Of a stretch of DNA of 64,000 bases, positions 1-9,392 are shown in pieces. A program made the translations under genes and the position numbers. The stretch is from Clostridium omnivorum (lineage in GTDB: Bacteria; Bacillota; Clostridia; Clostridiales; Clostridiaceae): contig NZ_BRXR01000001.1 of assembly GCF_026012015.1 (NCBI RefSeq), forward strand, positions 776,001 to 840,000, read 5' to 3'. The notes beneath the pieces are model-generated. The model saw nothing but the letters and a program-made list of their open reading frames with translations, was not told where the DNA came from and did no database searches. Position 1 is the stretch's first letter. Each line of letters opens with the position of its first letter.

Positions 1-125
1 TAATCACCCTTTCTAACATTTTTTAGGTGCTGTTTCCTACATTATATATTATTCAGAATATTTAATCAATATGACTTGCAGCATTTTTTGAAATGTTCAA
101 AAAATTTTAAATATTTAACAACGTT

Positions 126-1268
126 TTATCTATCAATAGCACCTGGATAAATAACCTTAAACTGGTTATGCTCTAAAGAATTAACAAACATTACTTTGCC
201 CTTATTTTTAAACGCCTTTTTCATCTTTGAAAAGCCTCTTGTTGATTTTATAAATCTCTTTTTTCTGTCAAGAGAAACAAGCTTTTCATAAATCCACATA
301 TTTCTTCTTAAGTAATCATGACTATTTGGATCTTTCCCTCTTACTAATATTCCTGGGCTTATAATACTAATACTCTTCTCTGTGACTACCACCTCTATTT
401 CCTTATAAAAAATAGTGTAATCTCTGTAAAGTACTGCATTTTTTACTCCTTCATATATAGCCTCAACTGGGTAATTGTCAGGGAGTATTTTTTTTAATAC
501 TTCTTCACTTTTTTCTAAAATAGATATTAAATCACCTTGGATTATTGTTATCTCATCCGTGGATTTATTTACCTTATTAACTATTCTTATCATATTGTGA
601 GGAATATATACATAGTTTGTTTTAGAAAATACTAATAATCCTCCTAGAGTTACAAAATATTCTCCCAACTCCCTATCCTTAGTAACAATTGATGCATTTT
701 CCATAAGTAAAAATCTATTTTCATCATTTACCTCTATACTATGTGAAGAAAAATACTCATCCACAAGTTTAACATCTATACAGTCTAAACTTGCATGGAT
801 TATTGGACAAAGCTCTACATTCAGAGCAAGGTTTTCTTGAAGTGCAGAAACTAACTCTTCTTTTCTCATAGTATCGGTTGTAGAACCTCTTCTAATATAA
901 AAGGCTCCATTTTCTCTCATCTGGTAAGGTTTTTGACCTCCATCATAAATTGCTATAACAGCTACATACTTATTTTCAACCTGGACAAATTCCAAGGATA
1001 TAGGTATTGGAGGCTCACAACGAGAACTTATAATCTGCTGAATTTGCTCTTCGCTAATAGATAAATTTTCTACTCCCACTATTATTTTGGTTTTATCTTC
1101 TACTCCAATAATTAGAAACCCTCTCCCACCTCTCGAATTTCCTATTGCTATAATATCTTTAGTCAGTTCTTTTCTTCCACTTTCAGTATCTATATCTATC
1201 TTAAGTTTAAAGTCCAGTTTGGGACCTTCTTCTCTTTTAATAAGATTCATTAGTTTCTTCTTATCCAT
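126..1268 (-). CDS. AlbA_2 (Schlafen-type) putative DNA-binding protein
   Basis: The N-terminal third (about residues 10-130) reads as an AlbA_2 domain: the pattern EGPKLDFKLKI, then AIGNSRGGRGFLIIGVED, then ending YIRRGSTTDTM is the family's usual layout. AlbA_2 proteins are generally putative DNA-binding or transcriptional regulators, often with a C-terminal ATPase-like or winged-helix part; the precise role is not predictable. The C-terminal half (NAVLYRDYT...) resembles the GHKL-like region of COG2865 proteins but lacks clear ATP-binding motifs by eye. It is a single leftward gene, start ATG preceded by a G-rich site (GGGTGGG), and is 85 nt downstream of the GGDEF gene. Confidence 0.72.
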   Translation of the reverse strand: MDKKKLMNLIKREEGPKLDFKLKIDIDTESGRKELTKDIIAIGNSRGGRGFLIIGVEDKTKIIVGVENLSISEEQIQQIISSRCEPPIPISLEFVQVENKYVAVIAIYDGGQKPYQMRENGAFYIRRGSTTDTMRKEELVSALQENLALNVELCPIIHASLDCIDVKLVDEYFSSHSIEVNDENRFLLMENASIVTKDRELGEYFVTLGGLLVFSKTNYVYIPHNMIRIVNKVNKSTDEITIIQGDLISILEKSEEVLKKILPDNYPVEAIYEGVKNAVLYRDYTIFYKEIEVVVTEKSISIISPGILVRGKDPNSHDYLRRNMWIYEKLVSLDRKKRFIKSTRGFSKMKKAFKNKGKVMFVNSLEHNQFKVIYPGAIDR

Positions 1269-1332
1269 AAAACACTACCCACCCTTACTTTGTATTATAC
1301 TATGTTTTATTTTAATAAATTATACAATAAAA

Positions 1333-1350
1333 GACGGTGAAATCACCGTC
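1333..1350 (-). terminator. Intrinsic terminator after the GGDEF gene
   Basis: An 8-bp stem (GACGGTGA / TCACCGTC) with a 2-nt loop is followed on the minus strand by TTTTATTG. It overlaps the end of the GAF-GGDEF gene region and would separate it from the AlbA_2 gene. Confidence 0.7.
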
Positions 1351-1353
1351 AAA

Positions 1354-2439
1354 TTATGCACTAACAACCATATTCTTTCCCCATCTTTTAGCATTGTACA
1401 TCATTGTATCTGCCACATTTAATACCTTGTTTAAATCTCTTATGCCTTCTTCATAATACCCTATTCCAAAACTAGCGCTGAATTTCACCTTAGCTCCATT
1501 AGTCTCAAGACTATTTTCATTTATCCTGACCCTAATGTTATTAATTTTCCTATAAATAATTTCATGGTCTTGTACATTATTTATATAGAGTACAATTTCT
1601 TCTCCACCATATCTTGCAACTATGTCTTCTTTATTTACAGAATTTGATATTATTCTAGCTGCCTCTATAAGAACATTGTCTCCCACTTGATGGCCGTATA
1701 GATCATTAACTCTTTTAAAGTTATCTAAATCAATCATAACTATAGCAAAATCCCCTTCAGGATTTACTTTTATTTTATGTTCTACTAATTCAAAGAAATG
1801 TCGTCTATTGTAAATGCCAAGCAGTGGATCCTTTATTGCGGTTTCCTTAAGCTTTTTATATAAAAAGTTATTTTCTAGAGCTATTCCAATCTGATTAGCT
1901 ATTGCTGTAATATAGGTTACATGTTCGCTATTAAAAAAGTCATAAAGTGAATGTTCTACTATAATATAACCTCTGTAAATTTCACCTATATATACAGGAA
2001 CACCAATTATAGAGTGTATGCATACCTTTTCTCTTATATTACAAAAAAGAGGTTCTAATGAATTTACAACAATTGGCTCCCCTTTTGCTATATCCTTTAA
2101 ACCTAATACATCAAACATTTTCTCGCTAGGGTTTGGTACATTAGATGCCTTAATAGCAAGTTTATCACCTTCTAAAAAACATATTGAAGAATAAGTGACT
2201 CCGAGAATACCAATAATCATGTCATTAATCATGGCAATGAGGTTTTCATCACTTACCATTGAATTAATATAAGTACTTATTTCTACTATACTTGAGAGTA
2301 CATCAAGCTTTTTTTCAAGCAAAGTATTTTTTATACTTAAATCTTGCAGGGTCTTCTCCGTATTGCCTTGATAATTTTCATATTCTTTTTTTAATTTTTC
2401 GTATTTCTTTTCATAATCATGATTATAATTATTATCCAT
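1354..2439 (-). CDS. GAF-GGDEF protein, putative diguanylate cyclase
   Basis: A predicted cytosolic sensor: an N-terminal coiled coil (about residues 5-45, rich in Lys/Glu), a GAF domain (about 55-185) and a C-terminal GGDEF domain (about 200-360). The active-site loop is ARYGGEEIV, the catalytically competent GGEE[F/I] variant, and the upstream MIDLDNFKRVND metal/substrate motif is intact, so c-di-GMP synthesis is likely. The inhibitory I-site RxxD is replaced by NKED, which suggests weak product feedback. No membrane segment is visible. The start is set at the ATG (MDNNYN) behind GGGG; a GTG three codons upstream is the alternative. Confidence 0.85.
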   Translation of the reverse strand: MDNNYNHDYEKKYEKLKKEYENYQGNTEKTLQDLSIKNTLLEKKLDVLSSIVEISTYINSMVSDENLIAMINDMIIGILGVTYSSICFLEGDKLAIKASNVPNPSEKMFDVLGLKDIAKGEPIVVNSLEPLFCNIREKVCIHSIIGVPVYIGEIYRGYIIVEHSLYDFFNSEHVTYITAIANQIGIALENNFLYKKLKETAIKDPLLGIYNRRHFFELVEHKIKVNPEGDFAIVMIDLDNFKRVNDLYGHQVGDNVLIEAARIISNSVNKEDIVARYGGEEIVLYINNVQDHEIIYRKINNIRVRINENSLETNGAKVKFSASFGIGYYEEGIRDLNKVLNVADTMMYNAKRWGKNMVVSA

Positions 2440-2574
2440 TTTCCCCACATTCCTTGGTAACTAATGAAAGCTTACATAATTTATTCGTATACCAGTATAA
2501 TTAACATAAACTAATTCTACACTTTTGAAGAAAATCCTCTTTTTTATTTTACTTTACTATAATTAATTTGAAGC

Positions 2575-3753
2575 TTAAGTTGTTTGCTTTACTTTATAGG
2601 AGAATGCCATTTTAAGTAATATAGGAGTTATTAATGTGGTAACCACAACCACAATAAGGGTTGGAATATATAAGTTTTCTGTTATAATACCTGCCTGGAG
2701 CCCTAAATTAGTAGTTATAAGGGCTACTTCACCTCTTGATACCATCCCAGCTCCTATCTGTATTGCTTCTCCATTGGACATTCCATACAGCTTGGCTACT
2801 ATACCACAGCCAAAAACCTTTCCAAGTACTGCTGTAAGCAATAGAAGTATGGATAATAATAGCATACTTGTATTTATAGATTTAATATTAGTAGCAAGCC
2901 CTATGCTAGCAAAAAAAACAGGTGTTAAAAAATAAGAAGAAATATTTTTTACTTTATGCACAATTGTTTCTTTTTTATTAACAGCTGAAATAACTAATCC
3001 ACAGACATAAGCTCCCGTTATAGCTGCAATGCCTAACTCTTCAGCAATAAATGCAAAGGTTAATCCAAGTGAAATTGCTATTATTGTTAGCATAGAAAAA
3101 TTTCTCTCTTTTTCTGCAAGTATATTTAATAACCTTGGCAAAAATACAATTACAATTACAGATACAATGCAGAAAATTATCACCTTCACAGAAACCATTA
3201 GCATAACTGTACCAATACCTCCAGAACCTCCAGTCTTTGCTGTCTGTGCTAGGCTTAAGACGAAAGATACTATTATCAGCCCAATAATATCATCTATAAC
3301 TGCTGCTCCTAAAATGTTCATTCCAGCCCTTGTTTTTAATTTTCCCAATTCATTAAGAGTTTCTACTGATATGCTTACACTTGTAGCTGTAAGAATAACA
3401 CCAATAAAAATATTTTCATAAAAATCACTAAAAAAGCCATACGCACATAGCGTACCAAAAATAAACGGAACTATTACCCCCCCCATAGCTATGAGAAATG
3501 ATGATAATCCAGCCTTTTTAAGTTCGTTTAGATCTGTCTCCATTCCTGCTAAAAACATAAGCATTACAACTCCTAAATTGGAAAGAAGCTTTAATCCTTC
3601 ACTATCCTGTACTATATTAAGTACTGAAGGTCCAATCAATACTCCTGCAATTAAGGCCCCAAGAACTGAAGGCATTTTAAATTTATTACTTAGCATTCCT
3701 CCAATCTTAGTCGATATTAATATTATTGCTAAATCTAAATAAATCTGATGCAT
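2575..3753 (-). CDS. Cation/proton antiporter, CPA2 (KefB/NapA-like) family
   Basis: This is a 392-residue polytopic membrane protein with about 11-13 hydrophobic helices and no C-terminal TrkA-N domain. The N-terminus (LSNKFKMPSVLGALIAGVLIGP) and the mid-protein motif AAVIDDIIGL are typical of CPA2 exchangers. The paired Asp in VIDDI is the ion-binding pair associated with electrogenic Na+/H+ exchange; K+ is the other possibility. The start ATG follows AAGGAGAAGAAAT. It lies 15 nt behind the MutS-like gene, so the two are probably cotranscribed as the last genes of the leftward unit that begins near 9231. Confidence 0.82.
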   Translation of the reverse strand: MHQIYLDLAIILISTKIGGMLSNKFKMPSVLGALIAGVLIGPSVLNIVQDSEGLKLLSNLGVVMLMFLAGMETDLNELKKAGLSSFLIAMGGVIVPFIFGTLCAYGFFSDFYENIFIGVILTATSVSISVETLNELGKLKTRAGMNILGAAVIDDIIGLIIVSFVLSLAQTAKTGGSGGIGTVMLMVSVKVIIFCIVSVIVIVFLPRLLNILAEKERNFSMLTIIAISLGLTFAFIAEELGIAAITGAYVCGLVISAVNKKETIVHKVKNISSYFLTPVFFASIGLATNIKSINTSMLLLSILLLLTAVLGKVFGCGIVAKLYGMSNGEAIQIGAGMVSRGEVALITTNLGLQAGIITENLYIPTLIVVVVTTLITPILLKMAFSYKVKQTT

Positions 3754-3768
3754 ATTTCTTCTCCTTTA

Positions 3769-5532
3769 CTAAACATTTTCCTCGGTAATCTTATCGACTC
3801 TACTGTTTGTTCTATCGATAATCTCGCTGGGATATCCTAAATATTTAAGTAATTTTATTGCATTTCTAGTAGGAGATACACCTTTTTTAAGCTTATAGTC
3901 AAACTTTAAGCCTTCGTCATCAACATCCTCAGTGAAATAATAGCAACCATAATTATTTACCATCTCAGTAAGTTCTAAATCATGAGTTGCAACTATTACA
4001 AGATTGTTATTATCCACAAGATAGTTTAAAATCTCAGCTGATGCACTTATTCTCTCTATTGGATTTGTCCCCCTGAAAATTTCATCTATAATACATAAAG
4101 ACGGAACCTCTTTATCACAGGATTTAATTATTCTAAGTAATGCTTCTGCTTCTCCTAAGTAGTAGCTTTTTCCTACAAGTAAATTATCGCTTGGACTTAT
4201 TGAACTAATTACTTTAAAGAAGCTTCCACAGTAACTTTCTGCACAGCAAGTATAAATTGTTTGAGCAAATAGTGCATTCACACCAATAGTTCTAAGAAAA
4301 GTCGATTTTCCAGACATATTGGAGCCCGTAAGAACAATTCCACTTTCATCTATTGAAATAGAATTGGGGATTGGCTCCTTTATTAATGGATGTCTTACTC
4401 CTTCTACATTTAGGTGCGCTTTTTCGTTATCAAGACATGGTTCTGTATAATTTTTTATACCCTCCCTATAGGATGCTATAGAAAGTAATGCATCTAATTC
4501 ACCCAAGGTCATAAGCAGTGTCTTTAATTCTTTTCTATAGCTGCTTATACGGTTAATAGCATTATAGTACTGCCTTTCCTTAGAAAGAGTCAGAATATAC
4601 ACATAATCAGCAAACATATCTATTCCTTCAGTACGTCCGATGGAAGAAGTCTTTTTAGCTATTTTTGAGCAAACTTCTGCATTTTCCTTCAGTACATTTA
4701 TGCATTCCTCAAGCTCCACTGCCTTAATATTAGAAACCTGTTTTGCGGTACTTATGAGTCCCGCAAGATAATTTATACCATCTACATAAGATGATATTTC
4801 TTTACCTTTAGTATAGTGTATATATAAATTCACTCCAAATAGCGCAATCAATAGAGTTATACCCAGAGATAAATTGAAAGGCATAATAATCACGGAGACA
4901 ATTGGCAGTGAAGCAAGCAAATTGAATAATAACCTCATATTGTTCTTAGGAGGTATCTCGCTCCAAATAAGTTCTGCAGCACTATTTTGAGGGTCCCTTC
5001 CTAGATTAAAAAGCTTTAATTGTATTTCTTCTCTTACCTCTTTGTTTGCCTTAAATAAATCTATAATAGCTTTTCTCTTTAATAGAATATCGTTTTTAAA
5101 CGCAGGAGTTCTAAGAATATAATATAGCAGCTGTTCTCCTGGAGTTGTATGAGTTCTATCCAATTCTTCATATATTTTGTCCATTGTTAAGTCTTCCCAG
5201 GTTTGATCATCAATATAGAATACATCTTTGTTTTCTCCTTTTACATAGGTAAAAAGAGTTTTAATATTCTTCAGATTCCTTTTTCTATTAACCTGCTTCC
5301 CCCACTCAGTCTTTAATACAAGTAAATCCATATATCTTTTATGCTTTGATCTAAAATATAAAGCAGCCAATATCAATATGGCAGTTAAGACAAATCCATA
5401 ATAAAAAATACTACCTCTCCTTTGTGCAAGCATATAAGAAAAATAGGCAGTTAAGGCTGCAAAAGCTAAGCTAAGCTGGAAACAAGACTTCATTAGTTGT
5501 TCATTTCTTTCTAATTCTCTTTTTTCATCCAT
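3769..5532 (-). CDS. Membrane-anchored MutS-family ATPase
   Basis: The C-terminal 200 residues are a MutS-type ABC ATPase: Walker A GSNMSGKST (about 403-411), Walker B LCIIDEIFRGTNP (about 479-491) and the ATHDLELTEMV switch region. The N-terminal mismatch-recognition domains of MutS1 are absent. Instead there are two hydrophobic helices at about 21-60 and two more at about 202-240, placing the ATPase at the membrane. Such MutS-like proteins are widespread in Firmicutes and have no established role in mismatch repair. The gene is 64 nt downstream of the ATP-grasp gene with no terminator between them. Confidence 0.78.
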   Translation of the reverse strand: MDEKRELERNEQLMKSCFQLSLAFAALTAYFSYMLAQRRGSIFYYGFVLTAILILAALYFRSKHKRYMDLLVLKTEWGKQVNRKRNLKNIKTLFTYVKGENKDVFYIDDQTWEDLTMDKIYEELDRTHTTPGEQLLYYILRTPAFKNDILLKRKAIIDLFKANKEVREEIQLKLFNLGRDPQNSAAELIWSEIPPKNNMRLLFNLLASLPIVSVIIMPFNLSLGITLLIALFGVNLYIHYTKGKEISSYVDGINYLAGLISTAKQVSNIKAVELEECINVLKENAEVCSKIAKKTSSIGRTEGIDMFADYVYILTLSKERQYYNAINRISSYRKELKTLLMTLGELDALLSIASYREGIKNYTEPCLDNEKAHLNVEGVRHPLIKEPIPNSISIDESGIVLTGSNMSGKSTFLRTIGVNALFAQTIYTCCAESYCGSFFKVISSISPSDNLLVGKSYYLGEAEALLRIIKSCDKEVPSLCIIDEIFRGTNPIERISASAEILNYLVDNNNLVIVATHDLELTEMVNNYGCYYFTEDVDDEGLKFDYKLKKGVSPTRNAIKLLKYLGYPSEIIDRTNSRVDKITEENV

Positions 5533-5596
5533 AATATTTGAAAACTCCTAAGGAGTATTCTTCACTTCCCTTCAATCTTTAGTTTAAAATTTAAAT

Positions 5597-8071
5597 TTAT
5601 CTTTCAATGTAGGTGGGTAAATAGATCGCCCAGTTATCTGTAACGCGCTCACCAGCCCTTGTATATATGCCCGAAAACTTATCTTCAGTAACATATGCAC
5701 CTATTATTGGGTACATTATTTCATTACTGCTTCCAATTGTATTATAAACATTTAACCTTATATTATCTATATCTATTCTTTCTTGGAAAATAATATCCTG
5801 TTCACTATTATATCCGAATCCATCATCAAAGCTAAATTTAACACTCTGTCCTTCTCTTCCAAAGAAAGGCTTTATGCAATAATCCTCTGTGTTTAACATT
5901 TTTTCTGATAGAGTAGTTTTAGGTATATACTTTTCTATGCATTTCTTCTCTTCAACACTATAAAAGTTCTGAGGTATAAGCTCCCATATAAGTGCTAAAA
6001 ACGCCTTGCTCTGAGTAATAAAAGTTGAAACTGAATTTATGCTTAAAGAATTATTATTAAAGCACTCTACAACCCCGCTGTAATATGTATCTTTCTCCAA
6101 CCAATCAAGAGGATAATACCTATAAACAGCATCAATCGGTGTTCCATACAAATATAGTTTTCCATTCTCCTCTTTTAGTCCAGATATCTCACCGCTTATA
6201 AAATTAAAAGGTAAGTCCTTTATTATATCTAGGATACTGCTTGTATTGTACAAATCCTCATAGTAAATAGTTGAAACGAAACCAACATTCTTTACTAAGT
6301 GTTTTCTTTGACAATCCTTAATAATATTAACAAAGCTGCTTCTTATAGCTTCTTTAAAATCTGCATTAGGGTTTGTATATTCATTATAAAACCTTTTATA
6401 AATAAGTTCATTTAATACAGTAGCCTCCATGATACCTGCAGGTGTTTCAGAATTAAACTCTAATAACTTCAGTTCTCCAAAGGTATTTATTGCCCAATCA
6501 AATCTTCCGATAAAGCATAATGTATCAGTATAATCATTCTTAACTAATTTGGCTATATTATCATTTATTCCTAAAACAGGACAAAGTAATTCTGAATTTT
6601 TTTGAACCAAACTCTTTGTTTTCTTAAATATATTAATTATAGCTTTTGTAGCTTCTTCTATTTCATTATACATACTTTTACTAAGAATAATAGAATCCAA
6701 AGTAAAGGTTTCTTGAAGATTGCCATATCCTCCAGTATATTGATGCTCAAACATAGCTTTTTCATTAATTTCATTCCAATGCTTAATTCTAAACTCATCA
6801 TTTAGCTCTAGCAAATTTATACTTGCATCTCTTAATGCAATAGGACTAATCCATATCCTATCATCTCTAGTTAAGTAATCTTCACTCCACCTAGTGCATA
6901 TTCCAGAAAACTTGCCTAGAGTTAAATATACACCTAAATTACAAAATCCATCTACTTCTTTATAGCCATTTTCTACAGGTCTAATTACTTTTTCTTTTCT
7001 TATAGGACAAAATTCTTGTATAAGATGAGGTCTATTACTTTCTATAACATACTGGATTGTCTCTTTCCACTCCTCTTCGCTATGCATACAGCCAATATAT
7101 ACCTCTTCACTATACCTACCATAAATAGACTTTATAACATATTTATCCTTATTTTTATATAATTCATCTATTGAGCTATTATTAAACATGATAGTATAGG
7201 GAATAGTATTTCTTATCACTCTCACTTCTTCTTCGGTAATAAAATCAGATTTTTCTAAAACCATTTCCCATAAATATGCAAACAAACTTTTAACTTGGGC
7301 AATAATAGCTCTTGGGTCATTAATAATCAAAATTTCATCTTGATCAAAAAGTTCTATTACTTTTTCACTACTGCTTACCTCATAGAAGAACTCTGTAGGA
7401 AATTGCCTAAGAATAACATCTACCTTTTTATCAAACACCTTTACTGACTTACCCTCTACATGGAGATTTTTATCTCCTGCAATGATTGTTTCAAAACCTA
7501 TTTCTTCTAGCCAGTCTGAATAAAGGTATGAAAGATGCAGTTCTTCATAATGACTTGGAGAAACAAGAATTGCCACTATAGGCTTTTTAGGTATATCACT
7601 TTTTCTACAATTGTATTCTTCCCATAAGCATAAAAAGCCCTTTTTAAATTCTTCAATGAATTTCTCGTTAGGACTATTTTTCCCGCAGAGCTTATACGAA
7701 GCAGCTATTTCCCTCTGAGCACAAGGCTTGTCATAATTGAATTCACTAAAAAAAACTCCACCTGACTCCCTTATAAATGCATCATATCTACACCAAAAAA
7801 AGGGCATTAGCTTTCCGTTACTATAAATTATATTATCCTTTAGAGGAAAATCACCCATTTCAAATGGAATACTTTTTTTGTTCTCTACAATATTCTTAAG
7901 CAGCCTATTGACTAAATTATCCAATACTTCTGCAGCCTGGACCATACAATTAAATAAAGCTCTATCTATACAAAAAGGAAAAGGTGAATATATTTCCTCT
8001 TCCCATTTAGAACTAATCATATAATAATTAAACAGTAGTTCTTCTGAAAGCTCCCTCTGCTTACGTCTCAT
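5597..8071 (-). CDS. Duplicated ATP-grasp protein, glutathionylspermidine synthase (YgiC-like) family
   Basis: At about 824 residues this is roughly twice the usual size of the GSP_synth ATP-grasp family. Both halves carry matching landmarks. The N-half has GGVFFSEFNYDKP, later VIKSIYGRYSEEVYIG, then NLGVYLTLGKFSGICTRWSE. The C-half has GELKLLEFNSETPAGIMEA, then CIKPFFGREGQSVKF, then PIIGAYVTEDKFSGIYTRAGE. Each half therefore seems to hold a substrate loop and an ATP-grasp module. The family joins a carboxylate to an amine at ATP cost; true glutathionylspermidine synthesis is not implied. The start is set at the ATG of MRRKQ; a GTG three codons upstream overlaps the previous gene's stop. It follows the Ser/Gly-rich exported protein gene directly. 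Confidence 0.8.
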   Translation of the reverse strand: MRRKQRELSEELLFNYYMISSKWEEEIYSPFPFCIDRALFNCMVQAAEVLDNLVNRLLKNIVENKKSIPFEMGDFPLKDNIIYSNGKLMPFFWCRYDAFIRESGGVFFSEFNYDKPCAQREIAASYKLCGKNSPNEKFIEEFKKGFLCLWEEYNCRKSDIPKKPIVAILVSPSHYEELHLSYLYSDWLEEIGFETIIAGDKNLHVEGKSVKVFDKKVDVILRQFPTEFFYEVSSSEKVIELFDQDEILIINDPRAIIAQVKSLFAYLWEMVLEKSDFITEEEVRVIRNTIPYTIMFNNSSIDELYKNKDKYVIKSIYGRYSEEVYIGCMHSEEEWKETIQYVIESNRPHLIQEFCPIRKEKVIRPVENGYKEVDGFCNLGVYLTLGKFSGICTRWSEDYLTRDDRIWISPIALRDASINLLELNDEFRIKHWNEINEKAMFEHQYTGGYGNLQETFTLDSIILSKSMYNEIEEATKAIINIFKKTKSLVQKNSELLCPVLGINDNIAKLVKNDYTDTLCFIGRFDWAINTFGELKLLEFNSETPAGIMEATVLNELIYKRFYNEYTNPNADFKEAIRSSFVNIIKDCQRKHLVKNVGFVSTIYYEDLYNTSSILDIIKDLPFNFISGEISGLKEENGKLYLYGTPIDAVYRYYPLDWLEKDTYYSGVVECFNNNSLSINSVSTFITQSKAFLALIWELIPQNFYSVEEKKCIEKYIPKTTLSEKMLNTEDYCIKPFFGREGQSVKFSFDDGFGYNSEQDIIFQERIDIDNIRLNVYNTIGSSNEIMYPIIGAYVTEDKFSGIYTRAGERVTDNWAIYLPTYIER

Positions 8072-8072
8072 A

Positions 8073-8375
8073 TTATCCACTCACTCCACTTTTCCCTGAA
8101 GAATAGCTGCTAGAACCACTAGAAGGCTTTCCCCAAAAAGAACCTTTTTTTGTGTTTGAAGAGCTTCCCGAACTTCCTCCATAGTAATGATAGCCTGAAC
8201 TTCCGTTTTGTTCCTCTTCATCATCATTTTTGGGTGTGCAACCCATAAATGCAGAGCTTGTAGCAAACAATACTGCAAATGCCAAGGCTGTTGCCTTATT
8301 TTTTCTAGACAAGGTTTTTACCTTTTTTACTTTTTCATTATATTCTAAGACACTGTCTTCTTTATAATCTTCCAT
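8073..8375 (-). CDS. Small exported Ser/Gly-rich protein (YgiB-like arrangement)
   Basis: A 100-residue protein with a charged N-terminal region of about 27 residues, a hydrophobic stretch (about 28-45) ending FMGC at Cys46 (a loose lipobox), an acidic patch and then a low-complexity Ser/Gly/Tyr tail ending SSGKSGVSG. I infer export, possibly as a lipoprotein. E. coli YgiB (DUF1190), encoded next to the ATP-grasp gene ygiC, has the same plan: a long N-region, a Cys-ended signal and a Gly/Ser-rich tail. This is resemblance of layout, not shown homology. The ribosome site GGGGGAG precedes the ATG. Its stop adjoins the start of the ATP-grasp gene. Confidence 0.7.
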   Translation of the reverse strand: MEDYKEDSVLEYNEKVKKVKTLSRKNKATALAFAVLFATSSAFMGCTPKNDDEEEQNGSSGYHYYGGSSGSSSNTKKGSFWGKPSSGSSSYSSGKSGVSG

Positions 8376-8402
8376 AAAACTCCCCCCATTGCCTCAAACT
8401 CC

Positions 8403-9050
8403 CTATAGCTTATAATTGATTCCCTTATATTCAACTTCAATACTATTATGTTTTAGATAATCTAAATAATATGCTATATCTTCTTTTACTTCATCTTTAT
8501 AGATATATACTACTCTTTTAAATCCTAATTCCTCTAACATATAATGATACGGAAGGTCATCTTCTGTTAATTCATATTGATTATTAAAGTAACATTTAAG
8601 TTCATCATCACTGCATTCTTTATATCTATAGTTATCTAGTATAAAAGCAAACCCGCTAGGTTCAATTTTTTCTAATAATTCGCCATAGCCTATAAGCCTA
8701 GATATATAATCTTTATCTCCCACAATTCCATAAGGATGTAGTGGATTATTAAAAATTAAAATTGGCTTTATGTTTAAAAGTTTTTGTATGTATAATCCTA
8801 GTTTTATTCCCTTTACTGCTGGAATATCAATAAAGTATAACGTAGTTTTAATATCATATTTATCAATAATATCTTCTAATATCTCAAAGCTATCTCCCTC
8901 AGTTAATTCTATATCATTTAACTGAAAATCTGGATAATGTTTTAAAGACACAAAATTAGTTGCTCGTAAAAAACATCTGAAAGGTCCTAACCCATCAGCC
9001 CACTTATTATATATTTTAAGCAAATCAACTTCTTTTAAATTTTTAGACAT
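8403..9050 (-). CDS. Hypothetical protein in the ATP-grasp operon
   Basis: I do not recognise this 215-residue soluble protein. It has no signal peptide or membrane helix, is rich in Tyr, Asp and Leu, and alternates hydrophobic strands and helices (KTTLYFIDIPAVKGIKLG, PILIFNNPLHPYGIVG, GFAFILDNYRY), which suggests an alpha/beta fold. The start is set at the ATG nine nt inside a possible GTG start, because AAGGTGA lies at the right spacing before the ATG. It sits between the 56-residue gene (10 nt) and the Ser/Gly-rich protein gene (27 nt), so it is probably part of the same unit. Confidence 0.6.
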   Translation of the reverse strand: MSKNLKEVDLLKIYNKWADGLGPFRCFLRATNFVSLKHYPDFQLNDIELTEGDSFEILEDIIDKYDIKTTLYFIDIPAVKGIKLGLYIQKLLNIKPILIFNNPLHPYGIVGDKDYISRLIGYGELLEKIEPSGFAFILDNYRYKECSDDELKCYFNNQYELTEDDLPYHYMLEELGFKRVVYIYKDEVKEDIAYYLDYLKHNSIEVEYKGINYKL

Positions 9051-9060
9051 TAGCTTCACC

Positions 9061-9231
9061 TTAATACACTACTGCATAAAGCTTATCTAACATAATTATC
9101 TGCGTATAGCCATTTTCATCTAAAATTTGTATATAATTGGTTTCTACATCTAATATTTTTCCTCTTATTGTAGCATCTGGCGTTTCATCCAGCCAAGAAC
9201 GAATAGTAGTGTAGATATAAATATCCTTCAT
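9061..9231 (-). CDS. Small hypothetical protein, first gene of the ATP-grasp unit
   Basis: A 56-residue protein (MKDIYIYTTIRSWLDETPDA...). The start is set at the ATG preceded by AGGAGGG at five nt rather than at an in-frame codon 14 codons upstream. The segment RGKILDVETNYIQILDENGYTQ looks like a small beta-barrel (Sm/SH3-like) strand pattern ending in a hydrophobic tail. The function is unknown. Its close spacing to the 215-residue gene makes it the likely first gene of the leftward unit 9231-2575. Confidence 0.6.
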   Translation of the reverse strand: MKDIYIYTTIRSWLDETPDATIRGKILDVETNYIQILDENGYTQIIMLDKLYAVVY

Positions 9232-9392
9232 AATACCCTCCTGTATTCCTCTGTGCTGCACAACAATTGTCAATTGCTATGCTCCTCTATTCCTGTACAT
9301 TCCTTTAGTTACATATTATTACTATAAATCTTAAACTATGATATTGCAATAATTTTTTAGTAAGCACCTAATTTTCTTACCTAGAGTAAAAA

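Noticed and set aside
1087-1422. 111-codon plus-strand frame near the left end
   Set aside because: It is antisense to the AlbA_2 coding region and runs through the GGDEF terminator; composition and lack of a ribosome site argue against it.
5545-5557. Small inverted repeat ACTCCT-A-AGGAGT before the MutS-like gene
   Set aside because: A one-base loop cannot form in RNA, and the site is simply the ribosome binding sequence next to a chance complement.
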